Below, one piece after another: positions 1 to 6,714 of a stretch of 10,838 nucleotides of DNA (its first letter is position 1; each line of letters begins with the position of its first letter). The notes below the pieces were generated by a model, which was not told the DNA's origin, made no database searches, and saw only the letters and a list, made by a program, of their open reading frames with translations. Both the position numbers and the translations under genes were made by a program. Location: contig JAHKKL010000033.1 of assembly GCA_020027635.1 (NCBI GenBank), positions 1-10,838 of the forward strand. The letters run 5' to 3'. This DNA is from Gammaproteobacteria bacterium. Lineage in GTDB: Bacteria; Pseudomonadota; Gammaproteobacteria; UBA9214.

Positions 1-153
1 GAGCCCCTTGAGGTCGTTGCGATAGGCCGCCAGGGTGTTCTCGCTCAACCCCCGTTCCATCCACTGCACGTCAAGGAATTGTTCGATGGCCTGGCGCGTC
101 TCATCATCACGGCCAACCGCGGACGGTGCCGCCCCCTGCTGCCTGTCCGCCAA
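1..153 (-). CDS. xerD: Tyrosine recombinase XerD, N-terminal fragment (runs off the left edge)
   Basis: Only the first 51 codons are in the window. The translation contains IEQFLDVQWMERGLSENTL followed by AAYRNDLKGL, which matches the start of the SAM-like, core-binding N-terminal domain of XerD. XerD works with XerC to resolve chromosome dimers at dif during division. The catalytic R-H-R-Y domain lies outside. The frame is the same as that of the upstream slipin gene. After the slipin TGA the next start codon is a TTG six bases later (151-153), and no ATG or GTG precedes the conserved region. The TTG is therefore the best start, with the purine-rich sequence at the end of slipin as a possible ribosome binding site. 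It gives a short, poorly conserved leader of about 20 residues. XerC is the alternative, but the IEQFLD...ERGLSENTL wording favours XerD. Confidence 0.85.
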   Translation of the reverse strand, partial: MADRQQGAAPSAVGRDDETRQAIEQFLDVQWMERGLSENTLAAYRNDLKGL

Positions 154-159
154 CCCCGT

Positions 160-918
160 TCAGCCTTCGCCGCGGGAGCGATCAAACATACGGCCGATGC
201 TGTCCAGCGGCAGCGGGAACACAATGGTCGAGCTCTTTTCACCGGCAATTTCCGTCAGCGTCTGCAGATAGCGCAGCTGCAACGACTGGGGTTGCTGATT
301 AAGAATGCGCGCCGCCTCGACAAGCTTCTCGGCAGCCTGCATTTCACCCTCGGCGTGGATGATCTTGGCGCGCCGTTCGCGCTCGGCTTCCGCCTGACGG
401 GCAATGGCGCGCACCATGCTTTCGTTGATATCCACATGCTTGATCTCGACATTCGTCACCTTGATGCCCCAGGCGTCGGTCTGCTGGTCCAGCAGGGTCT
501 GGATATGGGCGTTGAGCTTGTCACGCTCCGCCAGCATGTCGTCCAGTTCGTGCTGACCGAGCACGGAACGCAGCGTGGTCTGTGCCAGCTGACTGGTTGC
601 GGCCAGATAATCCTCGACCTGGATGATGGAACGTTCGGGGTCGATGACGCGGAAATAAAGCACGGCATTGACCTTCACCGAGACGTTGTCGCGCGAGATG
701 ACGTCCTGGCTGGGCACATCCATGACGACCACGCGCAGATCGACCCTCACCATCTGCTGGACGACCGGAATGATGATGATCAAACCGGGACCCTTGACCT
801 TCCAGAACCGTCCCAGCATAAAGACGACGCCGCGCTCGTATTCCCGGAGAATACGGAAGGTGTAGAGCATCAGCGCGATAAAGATAATCAGTCCAACGAA
901 TATGCCTGGTATTGCCAT
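160..918 (-). CDS. Slipin / stomatin-like SPFH membrane protein
   Basis: The 252-residue protein has one N-terminal membrane segment (about residues 4-22), then an SPFH/Band 7 domain (about 24-190). It has typical phrases such as EYERGVVFMLGRF, KGPGLIIIIP and RDNVSVKVNAVLYFRV. An Ala/Glu/Arg-rich coiled segment (about 175-205) and a hydrophobic C-terminal stretch ending near FPLPLDSIGRMF follow. Proteins of this family oligomerise on the membrane, scaffold microdomains and present substrates to partner proteases. The start ATG is one base after the nfeD stop. Its GAGGAG ribosome binding site lies in the last nfeD codons with 7-base spacing, so the two genes are probably translationally coupled. 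The NfeD1b-slipin pairing is a well-known conserved operon, with slipin proposed as a target or adaptor of the NfeD protease. Length is normal for the family. Confidence 0.93.
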   Translation of the reverse strand: MAIPGIFVGLIIFIALMLYTFRILREYERGVVFMLGRFWKVKGPGLIIIIPVVQQMVRVDLRVVVMDVPSQDVISRDNVSVKVNAVLYFRVIDPERSIIQVEDYLAATSQLAQTTLRSVLGQHELDDMLAERDKLNAHIQTLLDQQTDAWGIKVTNVEIKHVDINESMVRAIARQAEAERERRAKIIHAEGEMQAAEKLVEAARILNQQPQSLQLRYLQTLTEIAGEKSSTIVFPLPLDSIGRMFDRSRGEG

Positions 919-919
919 C

Positions 920-2299
920 TCATTTCTCCTCAGTTTCCGGTTCGACGCTCAGCACAAGACCCTCAACGGCGAGCACGCGCACCCTGTCGCCGCGCTTGAG
1001 CGGCAGCTTCGTCACGGCCTGCCAGACCTCGCCGTGAATGCGGACCCGTCCGCTGCCGGCAAAGTCGTCCAGCGCCTCGCCGCGCGCGCGTAGCAGCTCC
1101 TCCCGGCCGCTCACCACCGGCCGCCTGCGGGCCTTGATCGCGGCCCCGACGATAAACAGGAAGAAGCCTGCGCTGAGCAGCGCAAGCGCCAGAATCAGCG
1201 GCAGTGACACGGCATAGCCGGCTTCACCGTGATCGAACAGGATGACTGACCCGATCACGAACCCGATGACGCCACCGATACCCAATGCCCCGAAGCTGGG
1301 AACGAACGCCTCCGCCAGCATGAAGATGAGGCCCAGCGACAACAGGGCGAGGCCGGCATAGTTCACCGGCAGAATCTGGAAGGCATAGAGCGCGAGTACC
1401 AGGCTGATGGCACCGGCCACCCCCGGCAGGATATAACCCGGGTTGGCGAACTCGAAAAACAAGCCATAGATACCGATCAGCATCAATATATAGGCCACAT
1501 TCGGGTCCGTGATCACCGTGAGCAACCGGCTGCGCCAGTCCGGTTCTATCGTTTCAATTTGCACACCGGCCGTCTCCAGCACTCGTGTCGAACCCAGCAG
1601 TGTGACGGAGCGTCCCTGCAGCTTCTGCAGCAGATCATCCATGTCGGTGGCCACCACATCGATGACACCCTTCTCCAGCGCCTCATTTGCCGGCAGGCTG
1701 GCGGCCTCACGCACGGCGAGCTCGGCCCAATCGGCGTTGCGGCCGCGCAGGTTGGCCAGGCTGCGTATATAGGCGGCGGCATCATTGACCTGCTTGCGTT
1801 TCATGGCATCCTGACTGTCCGCACCTTTCCCCTTACCGGGTCCCTCGTCATCCTTGCCCCTGCCGCCCGGAACGTCCGGTCCTATGCCACCGATTTCCAC
1901 CGGTGTGGCCGCGCCCAGATTGGTACCTGGCGCCATCGCCGCCACATGGCTGGCATAGAGGATATAGGTCCCCGCACTGGCCGCCCGGGCGCCACCGGGA
2001 GAAACATAGCTAACGACCGGAATGGGTGAGACGAGGATGTCCTGGATGATATCGCGCATGGCGCTGTCGAGACCGCCGGGCGTATCCATGCGCAGGATCA
2101 CCAGCACCGCGTGGCGACCGACGGCCGCGTCGATACCGCGGTGAATGTAGTCGCTGGTTGCCGGGCCGATAGCGCCCCGCATATCCAGCGCGACGACACT
2201 GCGCTCCCCCGCCGCCGGCACCCAGAGCGGGGCCAGACACAGAAACAGTAACAGCAGCTTCCCGTAGCGGGAATTGCGTAAACCGGCGATATAATCCAT
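920..2299 (-). CDS. NfeD1b: membrane-bound ClpP-class serine protease with C-terminal OB-fold
   Basis: The 459-residue protein has a signal or anchor segment (about 14-30) and a ClpP-like protease domain (about 35-250). Four or five membrane segments (about 266-390) and a C-terminal NfeD OB-fold (about 395-455) follow. The protease domain shows TPGG, and the nucleophile Ser108 in ARAASAGTYIL. The general-base Lys is probably Lys169 in KRKQVNDAAAYI, by analogy with the Ser-Lys dyad of the Pyrococcus horikoshii 1510-N protease. It should cleave hydrophobic regions of membrane or SPFH partner proteins. Between the Ser and Lys motifs lies a Gly/Lys/Asp-rich low-complexity stretch (about 138-166). 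The start ATG has AAGG ten bases upstream and faces the divergent acyltransferase gene. The gene is directly followed by its slipin partner and xerD. The symbol nfeD is often used for the family, but annotation varies. Confidence 0.93.
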   Translation of the reverse strand: MDYIAGLRNSRYGKLLLLFLCLAPLWVPAAGERSVVALDMRGAIGPATSDYIHRGIDAAVGRHAVLVILRMDTPGGLDSAMRDIIQDILVSPIPVVSYVSPGGARAASAGTYILYASHVAAMAPGTNLGAATPVEIGGIGPDVPGGRGKDDEGPGKGKGADSQDAMKRKQVNDAAAYIRSLANLRGRNADWAELAVREAASLPANEALEKGVIDVVATDMDDLLQKLQGRSVTLLGSTRVLETAGVQIETIEPDWRSRLLTVITDPNVAYILMLIGIYGLFFEFANPGYILPGVAGAISLVLALYAFQILPVNYAGLALLSLGLIFMLAEAFVPSFGALGIGGVIGFVIGSVILFDHGEAGYAVSLPLILALALLSAGFFLFIVGAAIKARRRPVVSGREELLRARGEALDDFAGSGRVRIHGEVWQAVTKLPLKRGDRVRVLAVEGLVLSVEPETEEK

Positions 2300-2378
2300 G
2301 ATGCGTTTACCTTAGCACAAACGTTAAAGATTGAGGTCATTCATACGGGCCGGCCATGTCGCGGCGGAAAATGGCAGG
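2300..2378. promoter_or_regulatory. Divergent intergenic region between nfeD and the ACP-acyltransferase gene
   Basis: Two genes diverge here, so promoters for both should lie in or near this interval. On the plus strand a TATAAT hexamer sits at 2290-2295, inside the first nfeD codons, but I see no good -35 box at 16-18 bases. On the minus strand the AAGG ribosome binding site of nfeD is visible and no clear promoter is. The region also contains an in-frame TTG (2331) that would extend the plus-strand gene by 16 residues. Confidence 0.3.
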
Positions 2379-3569
2379 ATGTCCTGCGTCAACATCATGA
2401 ACAAACAGCGCGACACACTCACCGCCTCAGCGCCCGGACGCTTGCCGGACATCAATGCACTGATTGGCGTTATCCGCTCCATGGTGGGCGAGGTCCATCC
2501 GAAGTGGAAACATATTCACTTCACGCCGCATACCCTGCTGGACCGTGAACTCGGTCTGGACAGTCTCGCGCGCATGGAGTTGCGCAACCGTATCGAGCAG
2601 ATGTTCAGCATCAGCCTGGATGAAAAAGCCGCTGTCTGCGCCTACACCCCGCATGAACTGATGCAGGCGATCATTGCACAGGGCGGCGGTGGGCAGACAA
2701 TTAACACGGCCCAGGCGGAGACGATGAGCACCTGGCAGACCAATGCCGGCACGCTGCTGATGGGTGGATTCGGAGACCCCGTCCGGGAATCCTCGGCCCG
2801 TCGGCAATCGCAATTTGCCCTGACTGATTGGCTCTATGGCATCTATGCCTGGCTGGTACTGTTTGCCCTGGGCTTGCCCGTCTGGTTATTGATGATATTC
2901 ACACCGGTGCGGCGCTGGCGGCGTCGCATTGCGCGCGCCAGCGCCAGGCTGCTGTTCAAGTGTACCTTCACGCCGTTTACGGTCACCGGCCATGAATATC
3001 TGAACAACGGAAAACCCGTGATCGTAGTGGCCAATCACACCAGTTACCTGGACGGCTTCATCCTCATCGCCGCACTGGATATTCCGATCCGCTTCATCGT
3101 CAAGGGTGAACTGTCGCGGATACTGCCCGTTCGACTGATCCTGCAGCGCTTCGGTGTCGAGTTCGTTGATCGTTTCAATGCCCATCGCGGCGCCATGTCG
3201 GTACGACGCATCGCCAAAAAGGCGAAAAACGGCCACTCCCTGGTGTTCTTCCCGGAAGGCACCTTCATCAGCTTCGCGGGTTTGCAGCCCTTCCGCATGG
3301 GCGCGTTCGTGGCAGCCGCGCACAGCGGCGCGGCCGTGGTGCCGGTTGCGATCCGGGGGGCGCGCAACGCCGTGCGCAGTGACAACTGGCTGCCACGACG
3401 CACGCGTATCGAGGTCATTATCCGTCCGCCCATCCCGCCGTCGGGTGAGAGCTGGCAGGATGCCCTGCAAACGCGCGATGCCGCGCGGCGGGAAATCAGT
3501 GCGCATTGCGGCGAACCGGATCTTGTGGAGAGTTCCGGCGCCAGCGCAGCAGTGCAGTCATCGCATTGA
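2379..3569 (+). CDS. Acyl carrier domain fused to a PlsC/LPLAT acyltransferase
   Basis: With the ATG at 2379 the protein has 396 residues. Residues about 24-100 form an acyl-carrier domain with the phosphopantetheine attachment motif LGLDSLARMEL (Ser62). A linker, a hydrophobic membrane segment (about 152-174) and a 1-acylglycerol-3-phosphate acyltransferase domain follow. The latter has motif I NHTSYLD (His220 and Asp225, the HX4D catalytic pair) and motif III FPEGT (291-295). The likely role is transfer of an acyl chain to a lysophospholipid or another acceptor at the inner membrane, possibly from the carrier domain in cis. That last point is inference. No adenylate-forming ligase domain is present in the protein or in the neighbouring genes. 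Possible starts are TTG 2331, ATG 2379 (GGAAAA upstream) and ATG 2397. I prefer 2379 because it leaves room for divergent promoters. It is the only plus-strand gene and ends 14 bp from the convergent SIMPL gene. Confidence 0.88.
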   Translation: MSCVNIMNKQRDTLTASAPGRLPDINALIGVIRSMVGEVHPKWKHIHFTPHTLLDRELGLDSLARMELRNRIEQMFSISLDEKAAVCAYTPHELMQAIIAQGGGGQTINTAQAETMSTWQTNAGTLLMGGFGDPVRESSARRQSQFALTDWLYGIYAWLVLFALGLPVWLLMIFTPVRRWRRRIARASARLLFKCTFTPFTVTGHEYLNNGKPVIVVANHTSYLDGFILIAALDIPIRFIVKGELSRILPVRLILQRFGVEFVDRFNAHRGAMSVRRIAKKAKNGHSLVFFPEGTFISFAGLQPFRMGAFVAAAHSGAAVVPVAIRGARNAVRSDNWLPRRTRIEVIIRPPIPPSGESWQDALQTRDAARREISAHCGEPDLVESSGASAAVQSSH

Positions 3570-3583
3570 GGACAGGCGGGAGA

Positions 3584-4318
3584 TCAGGGCAGCGACAGTT
3601 CGATGGTACCGCTGACCATGACACTGATGCTGCTCTCGCCGGCCTCCACGGCGACGCGGGATTCGGCCTGCATCGGAGCGGCCATCATGCCGACCGGATA
3701 GGGTACCGGCGGTCGTTGCGATGAGGTGCTAATGGTGATATCCACGATGCGATAACCGGTCGCGTGCAGGTTGCCACTGACGATAGTCGCGCGCGCTTTG
3801 AAGGCATCCAGCGCACGGCCGATCAGGCGGTTCTCGACCCCGGTGCGTTTTTCGTCCGACACGGAAAACGACATGGACTTCACCTGCAGTTTTTCCTGCA
3901 GTTCGCCCGCCAGCCGGCTCACCGTGCGACTGTCCTTACCCTCGAGTTCCAGACTCTGCTCGCCGCGCCACCCCTTGAGTACATTGTCCCTGTATACAGG
4001 GTAAGTCTGGTAGCCGCCGGTCCCGACCGTTACGCCCTCCTGGCGTTTGGCGATCACCAGCGCCCACTCCATGTCCTCATTGATCCGGGCAGCCAGGCTC
4101 GCGGGGTCGCGTGCCTCGGCGAAGGTGTTCATGGAGACATGCATCGTGTCATTGCTGACCGACTCGAACTGCTGCGCCTGTAACTGGACCCGGTTGTAGT
4201 GACTATCGGGGTCCGCGGCTAGCGCGCTCATGCAGCAGGCGAGCAGCACGGCGGTCAACATGACTTTCAGGGAATGGCGCAACGGTCGCTCCGCGCCGAA
4301 TCGCGTTGTTCCGACCAT
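3584..4318 (-). CDS. SIMPL-domain (DUF541) secreted protein
   Basis: The 244-residue protein begins with a basic stretch and a hydrophobic core ending in CCMSALA, which suits signal peptidase cleavage near residue 34. LLAC at 25-28 could instead be read as a weak lipobox, making it a lipoprotein. The mature part has SIMPL/DUF541 features: the INEDMEWALVIAKRQ segment, the GGYQTYPVYRD and GWRGEQSLELEGKD region, and a C-terminal beta-rich end (VMVSGTIELSLP). Bacterial members are periplasmic or envelope proteins of poorly known function, often linked to oxidative or envelope stress. The start follows the thioredoxin stop by 6 bp and its AGGA ribosome binding site overlaps that stop. The two genes are therefore very likely co-transcribed, which would fit a redox or envelope-stress theme. 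That functional link is inference. Confidence 0.85.
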   Translation of the reverse strand: MVGTTRFGAERPLRHSLKVMLTAVLLACCMSALAADPDSHYNRVQLQAQQFESVSNDTMHVSMNTFAEARDPASLAARINEDMEWALVIAKRQEGVTVGTGGYQTYPVYRDNVLKGWRGEQSLELEGKDSRTVSRLAGELQEKLQVKSMSFSVSDEKRTGVENRLIGRALDAFKARATIVSGNLHATGYRIVDITISTSSQRPPVPYPVGMMAAPMQAESRVAVEAGESSISVMVSGTIELSLP

Positions 4319-4324
4319 GATCGT

Positions 4325-4690
4325 TCAGTCCTGCCCCGTTTCCGCGATATCCATGCGAACCTGGTTCATATCGAGGTCTCGCACCTTCTCAAGGATGTCG
4401 GCGAGCGCCGCCGGTGGCAAGGCACCCGGCTGGGAGAACACAATGATCTGCTCCCGGAAAACCATCAGCGTGGGAATGGAACGAATCTGGAAATGGTGGG
4501 CGAGTTCACGCTGCTCCTCGGTATTGACCTTGGCGAATATCACATCGGGGTGCCGCTCCGACATGGCATCATACACGGGTGCAAACTGGCGGCAGGGCCC
4601 GCACCATGGCGCCCAGAAATCAACCAGCACGATATCATTCCCGTTGATTACCTCCTCGAGGGTACCAAGGGTTAGATCGACCGTTGCCAT
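4325..4690 (-). CDS. Thioredoxin-family protein (WCGPC)
   Basis: The 121-residue protein is a single thioredoxin fold with the active site WAPWCGPC (Cys30 and Cys33) and the cis-proline loop RSIPTLMVF (Pro73). It should reduce disulfides in the cytoplasm, since no signal peptide is visible. After the usual fold there is a short charged tail (RDLDMNQVRMDIAETGQD). It resembles TrxA-like proteins but is not identical to classical TrxA in wording, so I give no gene symbol. An upstream in-frame TTG at 4729 would add 13 residues. That codon overlaps a TATAAT box, and the ATG at 4690 has AGGA at ten bases, so I chose the ATG. The SIMPL gene follows after 6 bp. The diguanylate cyclase gene ends 75 bp upstream. 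Confidence 0.92.
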   Translation of the reverse strand: MATVDLTLGTLEEVINGNDIVLVDFWAPWCGPCRQFAPVYDAMSERHPDVIFAKVNTEEQRELAHHFQIRSIPTLMVFREQIIVFSQPGALPPAALADILEKVRDLDMNQVRMDIAETGQD

Positions 4691-4728
4691 ACTGCCGCTG
4701 TCCTGTGGTGAATGAATGACCGGGGACA

Positions 4729-4734
4729 ATTATA
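4729..4734 (-). promoter_or_regulatory. Probable -10 box (TATAAT) of the thioredoxin-SIMPL unit
   Basis: On the minus strand TGTATAAT lies 38 bases upstream of the thioredoxin ATG, in the gap after the cyclase gene. A transcript starting about 7 bases downstream would have a leader of roughly 30 nt containing the AGGA site. No good -35 hexamer is seen at 16-18 bases (the sequence there is close to CTTCCG), so the call rests on the perfect -10 and its placement. Confidence 0.45.
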
Positions 4735-4765
4735 CAGGCTGGTCGTGCTGCCGGAAGCAGGTTCC

Positions 4766-6310
4766 TCAGAGGTCGGTGCTGCGCCGCCGCGGTGACCGGC
4801 GGCTTTCTTCAGTTTCGTAGGTGATATCCAGCTCGATCCGGTCGCGCCCCAGGCGCTTGGCACGGTAGAGGGCCTTGTCGGCGCGTTCAATGAAAGCGCT
4901 GGCCGATTCGCCGGGCTTGAACAGTGACACGCCGGCGGAAAACGACGGCACCTGCGAAATGGTGCCGTTGCTTTGCCAGCGTGTTTCCGCGGCGCGGCGC
5001 CTAACTTTGTTCAGCGCGCGGATGGCGCCATCGGCATCGGTGTTCGGCAACAGGACGGCGAATTCCTCCCCGCCGTAGCGGGCCACCATGTCGTGGTGGC
5101 GGAATACCGAGAGGATGTTCTTGGCATAAACACGCAGGACCTCATCGCCGGCGGCATGGCCGAACTCGTCGTTGATGCTCTTGAAATGATCGAGGTCCAT
5201 GAGTGCGAATGACAGGGGAAAGCCATAACGCTGAACCCGCGCCACCTCGTCTTCCAGGCGCCGCATAAAAGCGCGGCGATTCGCGAGACCGGTGAGCTCA
5301 TCGGTCAGGCTGAGCATCCGCACCCGGCTCAATTCATCGGTCAACTCGCGGCTGTCCGACTCGACCAGTTGCAGATAATGGTGGGTACTGTCGAGCTTGT
5401 CGGCGAGTTCATTGTGCCCCTTCATGAGCTTCTCGACCTCACGGATCAGCGTCCAGCGTGCATTTTCGATACCGGCGACGTCTTCGGCCTGGCGCAACTC
5501 GGCCAATACCACCTCGAGAATCACGCCGAATTCCTCGTTCTGGGAAATCGTCTCCATCACCTGCTGCCCCAGGTTGGATTGCAGTTGCCGGATATCCTCA
5601 CGCCGGGCATCCAATTCGTGGTGATAATCCTCATCGCCTATGCCGGGCACCATGGGTGCATTGACATCATTCCCTGCCTCGTACGGTTCACCGGCCCCGG
5701 CCTCTTCCTCCGTCTCCTCAAGTGAGAGGTCAGCCTCCTCTTCCTCCTCCGTCTCCTCGGGTGAAAGGTCTGCCTCCTCGTCCGTCAACGTTACCGTTGA
5801 CGGTTTCAGCCTGCTGATTATCGTTCCGGGAACGGCCACCGGCGCATCGGCAGCGGCAAGCGCATCACCGGGCGTCTGAGTCACCGCCGTTGCCGGCTCC
5901 TCGATACCGAAGGCGCGCAACAACGGGCTGATAGCCGCGTAAAATGCCGTGGAGCCAGCATCGCGAGCATCCCGTATATCATCCGCACACTGGGCGACGA
6001 ATCCACTCAGCGTGCTCAACTCGGTGGCGGTCAACGGCGGTTGCAGCCGCGCCTGCAACAGCCTCACCTGGACATAACGCGACGAACCGGGCGTTAGATG
6101 CGAAGCGAAGGCATCCAGAAGTGAACTGACGAAACCGGCATAGGCGATTTCCACCTTGAGATGATTGGCCGCGATATCATCGAGCATGCACTCAAGCTGG
6201 CGGTAGATGACACTGCCTGCCGGCGAGTCGCGTAGTGAATTGACCAGACGCAGCATTTTGCGAACGCCGCTGGGATCGATTTCCTCCGGTCTATTTATTC
6301 CCGCAACCAT
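4766..6310 (-). CDS. Diguanylate cyclase (GGDEF domain) with acidic linker and coiled coil
   Basis: The 514-residue protein ends in a complete GGDEF domain (about 335-500) with the signature GGEEF (413-417). LTDELTGLANRRAF precedes the domain core, and MDLDHFKSINDEFGH carries the metal-binding Asp. The RHHD sequence at 404-407 sits exactly where the RxxD product-inhibition site lies in PleD-type cyclases, so both synthesis of c-di-GMP and feedback inhibition look intact. No EAL domain and no membrane segment are visible. The N-terminal helical region (1-140) is unknown to me. An acidic tandem repeat (about 178-205) and a helical, probably coiled-coil segment (about 235-335) then lead into the catalytic domain. 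The tail is basic (RRSPRRR). A TTG at 6382 would add 24 residues, but the ATG at 6310 has GGGAG five bases upstream, so I chose it. It probably has its own promoter in the AT-rich region upstream. Confidence 0.93.
   Translation of the reverse strand: MVAGINRPEEIDPSGVRKMLRLVNSLRDSPAGSVIYRQLECMLDDIAANHLKVEIAYAGFVSSLLDAFASHLTPGSSRYVQVRLLQARLQPPLTATELSTLSGFVAQCADDIRDARDAGSTAFYAAISPLLRAFGIEEPATAVTQTPGDALAAADAPVAVPGTIISRLKPSTVTLTDEEADLSPEETEEEEEADLSLEETEEEAGAGEPYEAGNDVNAPMVPGIGDEDYHHELDARREDIRQLQSNLGQQVMETISQNEEFGVILEVVLAELRQAEDVAGIENARWTLIREVEKLMKGHNELADKLDSTHHYLQLVESDSRELTDELSRVRMLSLTDELTGLANRRAFMRRLEDEVARVQRYGFPLSFALMDLDHFKSINDEFGHAAGDEVLRVYAKNILSVFRHHDMVARYGGEEFAVLLPNTDADGAIRALNKVRRRAAETRWQSNGTISQVPSFSAGVSLFKPGESASAFIERADKALYRAKRLGRDRIELDITYETEESRRSPRRRSTDL
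5696..5773 (-). repeat. Two-copy 39-bp tandem repeat coding for an acidic 13-residue unit
   Basis: Inside the cyclase gene two 39-bp units encode ADLSPEETEEEEE and ADLSLEETEEEAG. The string cctccgtctcctc recurs at 5707 and 5746, exactly 39 bases apart, so the duplication is visible in DNA and keeps the reading frame. A shorter related piece (DEEADLSP) adjoins it. Low-complexity CTC-rich DNA of this kind can change length by slippage. Confidence 0.85.
5782..5803 (-). other. Intragenic 9-bp perfect inverted repeat with GTAA loop
   Basis: CCGTCAACG and CGTTGACGG flank a four-base loop that reads GTAA on the coding (minus) strand, so the mRNA could form a 9-bp stem capped by a GNRA tetraloop. 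It lies in the codons just before the acidic repeat of the cyclase gene. There is no T-tract, so it is not an intrinsic terminator. Function unknown. Confidence 0.6.
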
Positions 6311-6714
6311 ATGCACTCCCGACCGTCCCTGTGCTGCAGCGGGACGCTCCTTTTCCCACCGTCTTATTATTGAGCTGGCCAACCACCCGATGCCACTTAG
6401 GCGTTACAAGCGGGATCATTATTATTAATACTTATAATTCAGTTTATTACAGATTATTCATGATAAGTTAATGAACTAAACGGGCGGCCTGGCATCGCTG
6501 TCTGAACCGTCGCTATCCAGCCATTTGGAATCATGAAACCTAGTTTGATCGTACTCATCGATGTCACATATTTGACGTCCGAATGAGTTTAACAGCAAAT
6601 CCGTTACGGTTGGTAGTTGTACCGAAGGTCAAGAAGACGCCAGGCCCGATACCACAGGGCTGGGAATAAAAAAGGCCAGCGATGCTGGCCTCTTGAGGAC
6701 AATCCTTAAGGTAA
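6311..6714. other. Intergenic region between adk and the diguanylate cyclase gene
   Basis: About 400 bp without a convincing gene. It holds the adk terminator at its right end. A markedly AT-rich stretch (about 6415-6480) includes TATAAG on the minus strand (6431-6436), a possible -10 for the cyclase gene, but no partner -35 is clear. The middle part (6480-6660) shows only short open frames and weak inverted repeats. I see no recognised riboswitch. Confidence 0.5.
6665..6691 (-). terminator. Intrinsic terminator of adk
   Basis: Read on the minus strand, GGCCAGC, the loop ATC and GCTGGCC form a perfect 7-bp GC-rich stem (8 bp with the flanking A-T pair), directly followed by TTTTTTATT. It lies about 24 bp after the adk stop codon, in the right orientation to end the adk transcript. 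Confidence 0.92.

Noticed and set aside
79..999. 306-codon open frame on the plus strand
   Set aside because: It lies antisense to slipin and the nfeD end, which have clear family motifs. Long antisense frames are expected in GC-rich DNA.
4691..4729. Longer thioredoxin start at TTG 4729
   Set aside because: The codon overlaps the TATAAT box, and the ATG at 4690 has a better ribosome binding site.
6311..6382. Longer cyclase start at TTG 6382
   Set aside because: The added 24 residues look like random basic sequence, and the ATG at 6310 has a well-placed GGGAG.
6533..6586. 17-codon open frame MKPSLIVLIDVTYLTSE on the plus strand
   Set aside because: Very short, with weak GGA upstream and no homology I recognise.
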